Positions 27,660 through 36,956 are shown, numbered from the stretch's first letter. The stretch: DNA of 64,000 nucleotides from an uncultured Lachnospiraceae bacterium (GCA_944376125.1 CALWBQ010000044.1:1-64000), one strand, 5' to 3'. Translations and numbers: made by a program. Notes: generated by a model not told the origin, from the letters alone.

Positions 27660-28526
27660 ATGGAAACCAAACGCAGCAAATATATTCTGGCGGGCTTGAC
27701 CCTGCTGTGCGTCCTGCTGATCGGGATTTCTTCCCTGCAGGACGGGTTTATGGATCCTTTGAGGGCGGGAGTCGGCTATCTGCTGGTTCCGATTCAGTCT
27801 GGCGTAAATGCTGTAGGCTCAGGTATTTATGAGGACTTAACAGATATGGCGGCTCTCCGGGAGGCTCAGATTGAGAATGAAGAGCTGAAAACGAGAGTCA
27901 GCGAGCTGACGGAGGAAAATAATCGTCTCCAGGCAGAGCAGCAGGAGCTTCAAAGGCTGCGGGAGCTGTATGAGCTGGATCAGGATTATATGCAGTATGA
28001 GACTATTGGAGCCAGAGTGATTGCCAAGGATTCCGGCGACTGGTTTCAGATTTTTCGGATCAACAAAGGGTCACAGGATGGTGTGCAGGTGGATTCCAAT
28101 GTGATCGCCGGCGGAGGCCTGGTGGGCATTGTTACTGATGTAGGGGCAAATTATGCTACAGTCCGTTCGATTATTGATGATCTGAGCAGAGTCAGCGCTA
28201 TGGGGATCCGGACAGGAGATAAATGCATCGTGGCCGGTGATTTGACGCTTTACAATGAGGGAAGACTGCGGATTACCAACATCACCACCGACGGCGACAT
28301 CCAGGACGGCGATCAGATTATTACCTCCAATATCAGCTCCAAATTTCTTCCTGGGATTCTGGTAGGGTACGCGGCAGACATCACGATTGATCCGGAGCGC
28401 CTGACCAAATCCGGGTATCTGATTCCGGCTGCTGAGTTTGATGATCTCCAGGAAGTCCTGGTCATTGTCGGCACCAAGGATACTGGGGACAGCGAGCTTG
28501 GCGCCCTGGAAGGCAGCGGAAGCTGA
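27660..28526 (+). CDS. mreC: Rod shape-determining protein MreC
   Basis: 288 residues. One N-terminal membrane anchor (ILAGLTLLCVLLIGISSL), a coiled coil at about 62-105 (IENEELKTRVSELTEENNRL region), then the beta-barrel domain (GDWFQIFRINKGSQDGV, VVGI-type GGGLVGIVTDVG). It activates and organises the elongasome with MreD, RodA and PBP2, all encoded next. mreB is not in the window. Confidence 0.94.
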   Translation: METKRSKYILAGLTLLCVLLIGISSLQDGFMDPLRAGVGYLLVPIQSGVNAVGSGIYEDLTDMAALREAQIENEELKTRVSELTEENNRLQAEQQELQRLRELYELDQDYMQYETIGARVIAKDSGDWFQIFRINKGSQDGVQVDSNVIAGGGLVGIVTDVGANYATVRSIIDDLSRVSAMGIRTGDKCIVAGDLTLYNEGRLRITNITTDGDIQDGDQIITSNISSKFLPGILVGYAADITIDPERLTKSGYLIPAAEFDDLQEVLVIVGTKDTGDSELGALEGSGS

Positions 28527-28536
28527 GGAGGTGCCT

Positions 28537-29055
28537 ATGAAACGGATACTGATTAACCTGTTTTTGATGGTAGTGGCGTTTATTATTCAAAATTGCATTT
28601 TCCCGCTTCTGCCATTTTTAAGCGCTTCCCCTAATCTGCTGCTGATCTTTACGTTCTCACTGGGGTTTATCCACGGAAAAGAGGCAGGGATGCTGTACGG
28701 ATTTTTTGCGGGACTTCTTACGGATCTGTTCGGCGGAGGCCCTTTTGGATTTTACAGCCTGCTCTACGTTTATATCGGCTATGTCAATGGGAGCTTTACC
28801 CAGTATTACTATGAAGATTATATTACCCTGCCGTTGATACTTTCCATCGGCAATGAATTGGCGTATAATCTCTACATCTATGTATTCCGTTTTTTGATCC
28901 GGAAGAGACTGGATGTTTTATACTATCTGAAAAACATAATTGTTCCTGAGATCATTTTTACGGTTGTCACCACATTATTGCTGTATCGGCTGTTCCTCTT
29001 TATCAGCCGGAAACTGGAGGAAATGGAACAAAGGAGAGATTCAAATTTTGTTTAA
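28537..29055 (+). CDS. mreD: Rod shape-determining protein MreD
   Basis: 172 residues, about five membrane segments; conserved EAGMLYGFFAGLLTDLFGGGP. ATG 28537 follows GAGGAGG. Acts with MreC in the elongasome. The end overlaps the mrdA start by eight bases. Confidence 0.9.
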   Translation: MKRILINLFLMVVAFIIQNCIFPLLPFLSASPNLLLIFTFSLGFIHGKEAGMLYGFFAGLLTDLFGGGPFGFYSLLYVYIGYVNGSFTQYYYEDYITLPLILSIGNELAYNLYIYVFRFLIRKRLDVLYYLKNIIVPEIIFTVVTTLLLYRLFLFISRKLEEMEQRRDSNFV

Positions 29056-31936
29056 AGACCTGCTTGAAGTGCTGAAAGATTTTCTGAAAAAACTGGTTTC
29101 GTCCAGATTGGTCACCCTGTCAGTCCTATTTATTGGGATGTTCGCTCTGCTGACAGTAAACCTGTTTAACCTGCAGATTGTACACGGGGAAGATTATCTG
29201 AATGAATATATGCAGAAGACCGAGAAGGTCATCTATACTCCCGGCACCAGAGGGAATATTTTTGACCGTAACGGAAATGTACTGGCTTACAACGAGCTGG
29301 CTTATTCTGTGGCCGTTCAGGATACAGGTGCCTATCAGACCGCCCAGGACCGAAATGCTATGCTGCTTCGCCTGGTAAGAATTCTGGAAAAGCACGGGGA
29401 GACTGTAGAGGGTGAGTTTGAGGTCGGATTGGATGAAAACGGGGAGATGGTCTATACCAGCTCCAGTGAATCTGCCAGAAGGCGCTTTTTGAGAGATTAC
29501 TATAACCTTACGACTGCAGACGACCTGGATAAAGACGGGAAAAATCCGTCTGGAATTACTGCGCGGGAAGCCTTTGAAGGAAAGTTTACCGAGTACCGGA
29601 TGGATTCGATTGTAGACGAGAATGGAAATCCGGTGGTGCTCTCAGATGAGACAGCCCTCAGCATGGTGAATATCTGGTACACCATGAAGCTGACAGAGTA
29701 CAGGAAGTATGAACAGACAACAGTGGCAACCAATGTTTCCGACGAGACGGTGGCTGAGATCATGGAGAATACCGCAGATCTTCAGGGGGTCACTATTGAA
29801 GAGAGCTCAGTCAGGGTCTATAATAACAGCATTTATTTTGAGCCCCTCATCGGCTACATTGGCAAAGTACAGGAAGATCAGCTTGAGGAACTGAATAAAG
29901 GAATTCCAGAGGGGAGCAACCAGGCCTATCAGCTGACCGATCTGGTAGGACGGACGGGTCTGGAAGCATCTATGGAAAAGGAACTCCAGGGGAAAAAGGG
30001 GTATAAAGTAGTCAACGTGGATAATATGGGCCGTATCCTTGAGGTGAAAGAGGAGGTCCAGGCGGGAGCTGGCAATGATCTCTATCTTTCAGTGGATCAA
30101 AATCTTCAGATCGGCGTGTATGAGCTTTTGGAGCGCCAGCTTGCAGGTATCCTTTTGGATCATATCCGGATGGAGGATATCGGTGAGAATGAGACGTTCA
30201 CAGCTTCTAAGATCCCCATCCCGATAAAAGATGTCTATTATCAGCTTATTAACAACAATGTCCTGTCGCTGTCCCACATGGGATCAGAAGAAGCCTCTGC
30301 TATGGAGCGGCAGCTTTACCAGATTCAGACATCCTCTCAGGAAGCGATTCTGGAAAATATCCGGGCGGAACTTTTGAGCCCCCATGCCACGACGCTGGAG
30401 GATTTGCCCAGGGACATGATGGCCTACATGGTGTATATCTATGAGTACCTGGCTTCCGATGAAGTCGGAATTATCCAGAAGTCTAAGATTGATGAGACCA
30501 GCGAGGCTTATCTGGCCTGGAAAGCGGATACCATCAGCCTCCGGGATTACATTTACGCAGGTATTGCTGATGGATGGGTTGATACGACAAAACTGGACAG
30601 TGATGCCAGGTATTCCAGTGCAGACAGTATTTTTGAGAACCTGGTAGATTACATTATAGACGCCTTAAAGGATAACAGGAATTTCACGAAAAGAATCTAC
30701 CGCTATCTGATCAATGACGGAACGGTTCAGGGCTGGCAGCTCTGTGTGGCTCTTTTTGACCAGGGAGTTTTGGAGTACGATGAGGAAGCCATAGCTCGTC
30801 TCAGCTCTGAGGGCGATGGCTATGCCTATACATTTATCAGAGAAAAAATTGAGAATATTGAGCTGACGCCGGCGCAGCTCGCCTTGGATCCCTGCACGGG
30901 TTCCTGTGTTGTCGTAGATGTCAACACCGGAGAAGTGCTGGCTTTGGTGACGTATCCGGGCTATGACAATAATAAAATGTCCGGAACGGTGGACGCTGAC
31001 TATTACAATCAGCTGCGGGAAGATCTCTCACTGCCGCTGAGAAATAATGCCACTATGATGGTAAAAGCGCCGGGATCTACTTTTAAGCCGATCACAGCCA
31101 TCGCTGCCCTGGAAGAGGGGGTGATTCAGCTTGGCGAGATGATCAACTGCACAGGCATCTATGAGGAGATTGACACACCTCTGCGGTGCTGGATTTACCC
31201 TGGAAGCCATGGCCTTCTGGATATTATCGGAGGGATCGGGAATTCCTGTAACTATGTGATGGCAGAGCTGGCTCATAGGATGTCTACGGATGAAAACGGC
31301 AATTACTCTGCATCAAAGGGTCTGGAGACACTAAAGAAATACGCTACTATGTTCGGACTGGATCACACATCAGGCGTGGAGATCGATGAGGCATCCCCCC
31401 ACATCTCCGACACGGATCCGGAGAGATCCTCTATCGGACAGGGCAGCCATACCTTTACCAACACGCAGCTGGCCCGCTATGTGACGGCCCTGGCCAACAG
31501 AGGTACCGTCTATGAGCTGAGCCTGCTGGATAAGCTGACAGACTCGGAAGGCAATCTGATTGAGGATTACAGCCCGACAGTATCTTCTGTCATTGATATA
31601 CAGGATTCCACCTGGAATGCGGTTCAGGCTGGAATGAGGCAGGTAATCGCTGAGGGATCAGCGAAGAATATTTTTGCAGACCTGCCTATCGAGATTGCCG
31701 GGAAGACAGGAACCGCTGAGGAGACAGGGAGAACCAACCATGCGTTCTTTATATCGTTCGCACCCTATGCATCTCCGGAGATTGCGGTGACGGTCAATAT
31801 TCCGTACGGCTATTCTTCCGGAAATGCCGCTACCCTGGCAAAGAACATTTACAGATATTATTACGGATACACGACTCTGGATGAAATCATGGGCGTAGGC
31901 GCTCTGGATGCCACCACAGTGGAAATTCAGGATTAA
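29048..31936 (+). CDS. mrdA: Penicillin-binding protein 2 (elongation transpeptidase)
   Basis: 962 residues, longer than the ~630 of E. coli PBP2. One N-terminal membrane segment (VTLSVLFIGMFALLTVNLF), pedestal domain beginning TPGTRGNIFDRNGN, then a long mostly helical insert at about 360-600 before the transpeptidase domain. Active site: Ser677 in STFK, S733-C-N, and KTGT from Lys886. It cross-links lateral-wall peptidoglycan with the RodA glycosyltransferase. Start TTG 29048, 9 bases after AAGGAGAG; reading further upstream would only add an out-of-family extension over mreD. Confidence 0.93.
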   Translation: MFKDLLEVLKDFLKKLVSSRLVTLSVLFIGMFALLTVNLFNLQIVHGEDYLNEYMQKTEKVIYTPGTRGNIFDRNGNVLAYNELAYSVAVQDTGAYQTAQDRNAMLLRLVRILEKHGETVEGEFEVGLDENGEMVYTSSSESARRRFLRDYYNLTTADDLDKDGKNPSGITAREAFEGKFTEYRMDSIVDENGNPVVLSDETALSMVNIWYTMKLTEYRKYEQTTVATNVSDETVAEIMENTADLQGVTIEESSVRVYNNSIYFEPLIGYIGKVQEDQLEELNKGIPEGSNQAYQLTDLVGRTGLEASMEKELQGKKGYKVVNVDNMGRILEVKEEVQAGAGNDLYLSVDQNLQIGVYELLERQLAGILLDHIRMEDIGENETFTASKIPIPIKDVYYQLINNNVLSLSHMGSEEASAMERQLYQIQTSSQEAILENIRAELLSPHATTLEDLPRDMMAYMVYIYEYLASDEVGIIQKSKIDETSEAYLAWKADTISLRDYIYAGIADGWVDTTKLDSDARYSSADSIFENLVDYIIDALKDNRNFTKRIYRYLINDGTVQGWQLCVALFDQGVLEYDEEAIARLSSEGDGYAYTFIREKIENIELTPAQLALDPCTGSCVVVDVNTGEVLALVTYPGYDNNKMSGTVDADYYNQLREDLSLPLRNNATMMVKAPGSTFKPITAIAALEEGVIQLGEMINCTGIYEEIDTPLRCWIYPGSHGLLDIIGGIGNSCNYVMAELAHRMSTDENGNYSASKGLETLKKYATMFGLDHTSGVEIDEASPHISDTDPERSSIGQGSHTFTNTQLARYVTALANRGTVYELSLLDKLTDSEGNLIEDYSPTVSSVIDIQDSTWNAVQAGMRQVIAEGSAKNIFADLPIEIAGKTGTAEETGRTNHAFFISFAPYASPEIAVTVNIPYGYSSGNAATLAKNIYRYYYGYTTLDEIMGVGALDATTVEIQD

Positions 31937-31992
31937 TGGGATAAAAGCTGCAGCCCGCAGTGCCGTAGTTCCTAAAAGAAGAGGAGACAGTC

Positions 31993-32661
31993 ATGCGTCA
32001 TAACACAGTAGTGATCAAGGGCAATAAGGCCGGCATGTCAGTTTATCTTGACCCTATGGTTCCATTCGAACAGCTGGTCGAAGATGTGGCAAAAAAATTT
32101 AGGGAGAGTGCCAAATTTTGGGGGTCTGTCCAGATGACTCTTTCCCTGGAGGGCCGGCCGCTTTCTCCTGAACAGGAATTCAGGATCGTAAATACGATTA
32201 CGGAAAACTCCCAGATTGAGATCGTGTGTCTTCTGGATACGAATGCAGAGCGGATTCACCGGTGTGAAAAGGCTTTAAATGACAAACTGATGGAACTTTC
32301 CGCCCAGACTGGACAATTTTTCAAAGGAAATCTTGGGCGGGGAGATACTCTGGAATCGGAGGCCAGCATGGTCATAATCGGCGATGTGGAGCACGGCGGG
32401 CGCGTGACGGCCAAAGGCAACATCATTGTTCTGGGAGAATTGAGAGGCTCTGCATTCGCAGGGGCTGCCGGCAACGAGGAAGCGGTAGTGGTGGCCCTAG
32501 AGATGGCGCCTCTGCAGATTCGCATTGGAGATCTGGTGATGAAGGGGTCGGAGAAAGGAAAGCGCCTGGCCAGAGGACCGGTGATTGCCTACGCTGAAAA
32601 CCACGCCATTTGTACCAAATCATTAAAGAAAAGTTTGTTCAGTATGCTAAATTTTAATTAA
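31993..32661 (+). CDS. minC: Septum site-determining protein MinC
   Basis: 222 residues. N-terminal FtsZ-inhibiting domain, then the C-terminal beta-helix (GDVEHGGRVTAKGNIIVLGE, ALEMAPLQIRIGD). MinC with MinD blocks division away from mid-cell. ATG 31993 follows GAGGAGA. Co-directional with minD and minE. Confidence 0.93.
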   Translation: MRHNTVVIKGNKAGMSVYLDPMVPFEQLVEDVAKKFRESAKFWGSVQMTLSLEGRPLSPEQEFRIVNTITENSQIEIVCLLDTNAERIHRCEKALNDKLMELSAQTGQFFKGNLGRGDTLESEASMVIIGDVEHGGRVTAKGNIIVLGELRGSAFAGAAGNEEAVVVALEMAPLQIRIGDLVMKGSEKGKRLARGPVIAYAENHAICTKSLKKSLFSMLNFN

Positions 32662-32726
32662 TACTGGAAAAATTACAAATATTGGGTTAAAATATATATT
32701 GGATTTTTGTGCAGGAGGATATTGCC

Positions 32727-33518
32727 ATGAGTGAAGTCATTGTCATTACTTCCGGTAAAGGAGGGGTAGGCAAGACGACGACCTCTGCAAACGTGGGAAC
32801 CGGCCTGGCCATTTTAGGCAAGCGGGTAGTCCTGATCGATACCGATATCGGACTCCGCAACCTGGATGTGGTCATGGGGCTGGAGAACCGCATTGTCTAC
32901 AATCTGGTAGACGTGGTAGAAGGCAACTGTCGTATGAAGCAAGCCCTCATAAGAGACAAAAGATATCCCAACCTGTACCTGCTGCCTTCCGCTCAGACCC
33001 GGGATAAATCAGCCGTTACCCCGGAGCAGATGGCGAAGCTGGCAGATGACCTGAGAGAAGATTTTGATTACATACTGCTGGACTGCCCGGCTGGAATCGA
33101 GCAGGGCTTCTGGAATGCAGTATCCGGTGCTGACCGGGCGTTGGTGGTAACGACGCCAGAAGTGTCGGCAATCCGGGATGCCGACCGCATCATCGGCCTT
33201 TTGGAGGCCGCACAGATGCGGGATATTGATCTGATTGTCAACCGCATCCGGATGGATATGGTTCGCCGAGGGGACATGATGTCCGTTGATGATGTGATTG
33301 ATATCCTGGCGGTCAACATTATCGGGGCGGTTCCTGATGATGAGTCTATCGTAATATCTACCAACCAGGGAGAACCTCTCGTAGGTATGGGTTCCCTGGC
33401 CGGACAGGCTTATATGAATATCTCACGCCGTGTAATGGGAGAGAATATCCCGCTGATGGAGTGGGACCATTCGAAAAGTTTTTTGGCCCGGCTAAGCAGC
33501 CTTTTAAGGCACGCTTAG
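32727..33518 (+). CDS. minD: Septum site-determining ATPase MinD
   Basis: 263 residues. Deviant Walker A SGKGGVGKTT at the N-terminus, DTDIGLRNLDVVMGLENR, DCPAGIEQGF, and a C-terminal amphipathic membrane-targeting tail (FLARLSSLLRHA). ATG 32727 after AGGAGG. Confidence 0.95.
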   Translation: MSEVIVITSGKGGVGKTTTSANVGTGLAILGKRVVLIDTDIGLRNLDVVMGLENRIVYNLVDVVEGNCRMKQALIRDKRYPNLYLLPSAQTRDKSAVTPEQMAKLADDLREDFDYILLDCPAGIEQGFWNAVSGADRALVVTTPEVSAIRDADRIIGLLEAAQMRDIDLIVNRIRMDMVRRGDMMSVDDVIDILAVNIIGAVPDDESIVISTNQGEPLVGMGSLAGQAYMNISRRVMGENIPLMEWDHSKSFLARLSSLLRHA

Positions 33519-33529
33519 GAGGGAATTGG

Positions 33530-33829
33530 ATGAGTATCTGGCCTGGAATTCCAAAACAAGCGTCAGGAGCCATAGCCAGAAAGCGGCTAAAGCTCCTTCT
33601 GGTAGCGGATAAGACAGATTGTTCGCCGGAGATACTGGAAAAAATGAAGGATGACATCGTCCATGTCATTTCAAATTACATAGAGATAGATAAGGATGGA
33701 ATTGAGATTCAGGTTGTTCAGTCCCGTTCTATCCCGACGCCCAAGAGAGGCCCGGTTATCAGGGCAAATATCCCACTTTGCAGGGGATCTGGGCAGCCGG
33801 TTTACACTGTACCAACCAAGAGGACTTGA
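33530..33829 (+). CDS. minE: Cell division topological factor MinE
   Basis: 99 residues. ARKRLKLLLVADKTDCSPE and LEKMKDDIVHVISNYI are the anti-MinCD helix and topological domain; VEIQV-type strand follows. ATG 33530 is set by AGGAGGG (33517-33523). With MinC and MinD this makes an oscillating Min system, as in many clostridia, rather than DivIVA/MinJ. Confidence 0.93.
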   Translation: MSIWPGIPKQASGAIARKRLKLLLVADKTDCSPEILEKMKDDIVHVISNYIEIDKDGIEIQVVQSRSIPTPKRGPVIRANIPLCRGSGQPVYTVPTKRT

Positions 33830-33834
33830 TTTAT

Positions 33835-34959
33835 ATGCTTTTTAATTACGACTTCAGATATTATAACATTCGCCTGCTGATCGAGATTATGCTGCTGAAT
33901 GTCATCGGTGTTTTGGTGCTGAGAAGTGCTTCCAATATGGACAACGCTGTTGTGACCAAGCAGATCATCGGTATTGCGGCAGGATTTGTGCTTGCAATCG
34001 GGTTATCGCTGATCGATTACCATAAGATCGCAAATTTAAGTACTTTAATTTATATAGGCTGTGTAGTGTTCCTGGCGGCAGTGCTTCTGTTCGGCAAATT
34101 TGTCAGCGGAGCGACCCGCTGGATCGTTCTTCCGGGGATCGGACAGATACAGCCGTCCGAATTCACCAAAATTGGTCTGATTGTATTCTTTTCCTGGTAT
34201 TTCAACAAATATCAGGAAAGGCTCAATCAGCCTGTAGTGCTGGGAATCTCTCTGGTTCTATTTTCTGTCCCTGTCCTTTTGATTCTGGCAGAGCCGAGCC
34301 TTTCCACCAGCATTATTATCATCCTGATTTTTCTTGCCATGCTGTATGCGGCTGGATTGAGCTATAAATGGATCGGGGGAGCTCTGGCTGTTGTAATTCC
34401 TGCAGGAGCGCTTTTTGTCTACCTGCTTCGCTACGAGATGATCCCTTTCCTGCAGGGGTATCAGGCTAACCGCATTCTGGCGTTCGTCTTCCCGACAGAT
34501 CCCAGATACCAGGACAGCAATATGCAGCAGGATAACTCTCTGATTGCCATCGGTTCAGGACAGCTGATGGGGAAGGGGCTCAACAATACGACGATCGCTT
34601 CCGTAAAAAACGGAAATTTCCTTTCCCAGGAGCAGACGGACTTTATTTTTGCCGTTATCGGGGAGGAACTGGGGTTTCGGGGCGTTATGATCGTCCTAGG
34701 ACTTTATTTTGTAATTATCTTTGAGATCATCCATCTGGCCTCCAAGGCCAGGGATATGACAGGGCGGCTGATCTGTGTTGGTATGGCTGCTCTGATCGGA
34801 TTCCAGAGTTTTATTAATATTATGGTTGCGACGAAGATGATGCCCAATACCGGACAGCCTCTTCCCTTTATCAGCGCCGGTATTAGCTCTCTGCTGAGTA
34901 TTTATATCGGAATCGGACTGGTGCTGAATGTGGGGCTGCAGAGAAGAAACGCACATTAA
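33835..34959 (+). CDS. rodA: SEDS glycosyltransferase RodA
   Basis: 374 residues, about ten membrane segments. SEDS blocks: FVSGATRWIVLPGIGQIQPSEFTKIGLI, AEPSLSTSIIIILIF and the C-terminal GQPLPFISAGISSLLS. Polymerises lipid II with PBP2 during elongation. Context (mreC-mreD-mrdA-min-rodA) favours RodA over FtsW. Confidence 0.9.
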   Translation: MLFNYDFRYYNIRLLIEIMLLNVIGVLVLRSASNMDNAVVTKQIIGIAAGFVLAIGLSLIDYHKIANLSTLIYIGCVVFLAAVLLFGKFVSGATRWIVLPGIGQIQPSEFTKIGLIVFFSWYFNKYQERLNQPVVLGISLVLFSVPVLLILAEPSLSTSIIIILIFLAMLYAAGLSYKWIGGALAVVIPAGALFVYLLRYEMIPFLQGYQANRILAFVFPTDPRYQDSNMQQDNSLIAIGSGQLMGKGLNNTTIASVKNGNFLSQEQTDFIFAVIGEELGFRGVMIVLGLYFVIIFEIIHLASKARDMTGRLICVGMAALIGFQSFINIMVATKMMPNTGQPLPFISAGISSLLSIYIGIGLVLNVGLQRRNAH

Positions 34960-34981
34960 GTATGAATGAAGGAGGGCCTAT

Positions 34982-35377
34982 ATGAATGTAGGATTAATCG
35001 CACACGATGCGAAGAAAAAACTGATGCAGAATTTTTGTATTGCTTATCGGGGAGTACTCAGTAAAAATTCCTTGTATGCCACAGGAACTACGGGAAGATT
35101 GATCGAGGAGGTTACAAATCTCGACATCCATAAATATCTTGCCGGCCATCTGGGAGGCGGGCAGCAGCTTGCTGCTATGATTGAGCACAATGAGATGGAT
35201 CTGGTGATTTTTTTGCGGGATCCTCATAACCCGAAGATGCATGAACCGGATGTCAATGATATCGTAAAATTGTGCGATACTTACAATATCCCTCTTGCAA
35301 CGAATCTGGCGACAGCAGAGCTTCTGATCAAAGCCCTGGAGCGCGGGGATCTGGAATGGCGCGAACAATACCGTTAG
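34982..35377 (+). CDS. mgsA: Methylglyoxal synthase-like protein lacking the catalytic Asp
   Basis: 131 residues, the usual MgsA length and fold: HDAKKKLM (Asp9), ATGTTGRL (phosphate loop), RDPHNPKMHEPDV (Asp80, His87, Asp90), IPLATNLATAE. MgsA makes methylglyoxal from dihydroxyacetone phosphate. The family motif SGPxGGDQQ, whose Asp (Asp71 in E. coli) is the essential base, reads AGHLGGGQQ here: Gly60 (codon GGG, 35159-35161) replaces it, and Ser and Pro of the loop are Ala and His. So activity is doubtful, and the protein may have another role, perhaps ligand sensing next to rodA. Strong Shine-Dalgarno GGAGGG. Confidence 0.8.
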   Translation: MNVGLIAHDAKKKLMQNFCIAYRGVLSKNSLYATGTTGRLIEEVTNLDIHKYLAGHLGGGQQLAAMIEHNEMDLVIFLRDPHNPKMHEPDVNDIVKLCDTYNIPLATNLATAELLIKALERGDLEWREQYR

Positions 35378-35389
35378 GAGTAAACTGCA

Positions 35390-36388
35390 GTGATGACTAT
35401 CAATAAAGTGCTGGCCAAAGGGCGGTCTCTGGCGATTCGCGGGGTTTTCCTTTCCATAGTGTTGTCTGCGCTCTTTCTTAGCGGATGCGGCGCTGAATTG
35501 GAACGTCCGTATGATTTTTCACAGACAGATGCCTTCGATGAGCAGTCAGATGAGGGCAGCCTGAGAGCGGCTGGCTTTGCAGAGAATCTGTGTGTAGTAA
35601 CAGATTTCTCCGGGGACAGTGACAGCTCTGTGACCGCTGAGGCGGCGGCTGTCTTTGATCTGGCAGATGCCCAGACTATCTTCAGCAAAAATGCTTTTGA
35701 GAGATTATATCCTGCCAGCACAACAAAGGTGATGACCGCCTTGCTGGCGATCAAATACGGGAATCTCTCAGATGAGGTGACAGTGACCGAGGATGCAGTC
35801 ATTACAGAGGCGGGGGCGACTCTGTGCGGAATTCAGCCGGGAGATAAACTGACTCTTGAACAGCTTTTATACGGCTTGATGCTGCCGTCAGGGAATGATG
35901 CTGGGGCAGCCATCGCAGTCCATATGGCGGGGAGCATTGATGCGTTTGCCGATATGATGAATGAGGAAGCCAGAAGGCTTGGCGCTACAGGTACTCATTT
36001 TGTAAATCCCCATGGCCTCCATGATGAGAACCATTACACGACAGCATATGATCTGTATTTAATATTTAATGAGGCCCTGAAATATGAAATCTTCCGACAG
36101 GTCACAGGAGCTACAGCTTACTCTGCTTCTTACCAGTCTGCATCTGGCGAAACAGTGACTGCTACCTGGAAGGGCGGAAACTGGTTTTTAACGGGAGAGA
36201 GAGAAGAACCAGAAGGACTGACGGTGTTTGCTGGAAAGACAGGGACAACCCAGGCCGCTGGATATTGTCTGGTTATGGCCAGCAGGGACGCCGCGGAGAA
36301 GGAATACATATCTGTTGTAATGAAAGCTCCCAGCCGCTCTGGGTTATACGATAATATGTCAAATATTATTTCTAAAATTGTCAATTAG
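35390..36388 (+). CDS. D-alanyl-D-alanine carboxypeptidase, lipoprotein type
   Basis: 332 residues, starting GTG 35390 (ATG 35393 equally possible) after AGGAG. Signal peptide with lipobox LFLSGC. Peptidase S11 active site: Ser110-x-x-Lys113 (STTK), Ser167-Gly-Asn, Lys283-Thr-Gly. It trims the terminal D-Ala from peptidoglycan stem peptides outside the membrane. Related to DacA/DacF but short, without the C-terminal beta domain of E. coli PBP5. It closes the elongation block. Confidence 0.88.
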   Translation: MMTINKVLAKGRSLAIRGVFLSIVLSALFLSGCGAELERPYDFSQTDAFDEQSDEGSLRAAGFAENLCVVTDFSGDSDSSVTAEAAAVFDLADAQTIFSKNAFERLYPASTTKVMTALLAIKYGNLSDEVTVTEDAVITEAGATLCGIQPGDKLTLEQLLYGLMLPSGNDAGAAIAVHMAGSIDAFADMMNEEARRLGATGTHFVNPHGLHDENHYTTAYDLYLIFNEALKYEIFRQVTGATAYSASYQSASGETVTATWKGGNWFLTGEREEPEGLTVFAGKTGTTQAAGYCLVMASRDAAEKEYISVVMKAPSRSGLYDNMSNIISKIVN

Positions 36389-36391
36389 TTG

Positions 36392-36420
36392 TTGATTTTT
36401 TTGAAAAATACTACTATAAT
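36392..36420 (+). promoter_or_regulatory. Promoter of the orphan P-loop gene
   Basis: TTGATT (36392-36397), 17 bases, TATAAT (36415-36420). A short AT-rich inverted repeat (GTTAATT 36424-36430, AATTAAC 36450-36456) lies in the leader. Confidence 0.7.
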
Positions 36421-36476
36421 TAAGTTAATTGAAATCGACTTTTTATACAAATTAACGACCCAAGGAGGAGATTGCT

Positions 36477-36896
36477 ATGGTTCAGATTATTGCAGGAAAA
36501 AAAGGAAAAGGAAAGACAAAGCATCTGTTAGAAAGGGCAAATACGGCGATCAAAGAAGCCACTGGTTCTATTGTATATCTTGACAAAAGTTCCAAGCATA
36601 TGTACGAATTAAACAACCGCATCCGCTTGATCAATGTAAACGAATATCCGATTTACTCCAGCGAGGGCTTTATCGGTTTTATCTGCGGTATCATTTCCCA
36701 GGATCACGACCTGGAGACCATGTTTTTTGACAGTTTCCTCAAATTGTCCAGTTTAGAGGATGGGGACATTTCAGAAACGATTTCAATTTTGGACAAAATT
36801 AGTGAAAAGTATCACGTAACCTTCGTGTTGAGCATTTCCATGGATCTGGAAGAATTCCCGGAGGACGTAAGAGATAAAGTAGTAATTTCTCTGTAA
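36477..36896 (+). CDS. Small P-loop NTPase-like protein of unknown function
   Basis: 139 residues. It opens with MVQIIAGKKGKGKTKHLLER, a Walker A-like GKKGKGKT at residues 7-14. IVYLDKSS, NEYPIYSSEGFIGFICGI, DLETMFFDSFLKL and VTFVLSISMDLEEFPED suggest a minimal RecA/ASCE-like fold; LETMFFDS may be the Walker B strand. I do not recognise a named family; similar clostridial proteins are sometimes labelled ATP-binding or PilT-like with little support. It has its own good promoter, an AAGGAGG site and a strong terminator, so it is a monocistronic gene. Confidence 0.75.
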   Translation: MVQIIAGKKGKGKTKHLLERANTAIKEATGSIVYLDKSSKHMYELNNRIRLINVNEYPIYSSEGFIGFICGIISQDHDLETMFFDSFLKLSSLEDGDISETISILDKISEKYHVTFVLSISMDLEEFPEDVRDKVVISL

Positions 36897-36911
36897 GGAA
36901 AGAAATATTGA

Positions 36912-36956
36912 GATGCCGCAGAATGGGAGCCAATTCGATTCTGTGGCATCTTTTTT
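36912..36956 (+). terminator. Strong terminator after the orphan P-loop gene
   Basis: 13-bp stem GATGCCGCAGAAT (36912-36924) with ATTCTGTGGCATC (36938-36950), 13-base loop, then TTTTTT. Confidence 0.9.
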
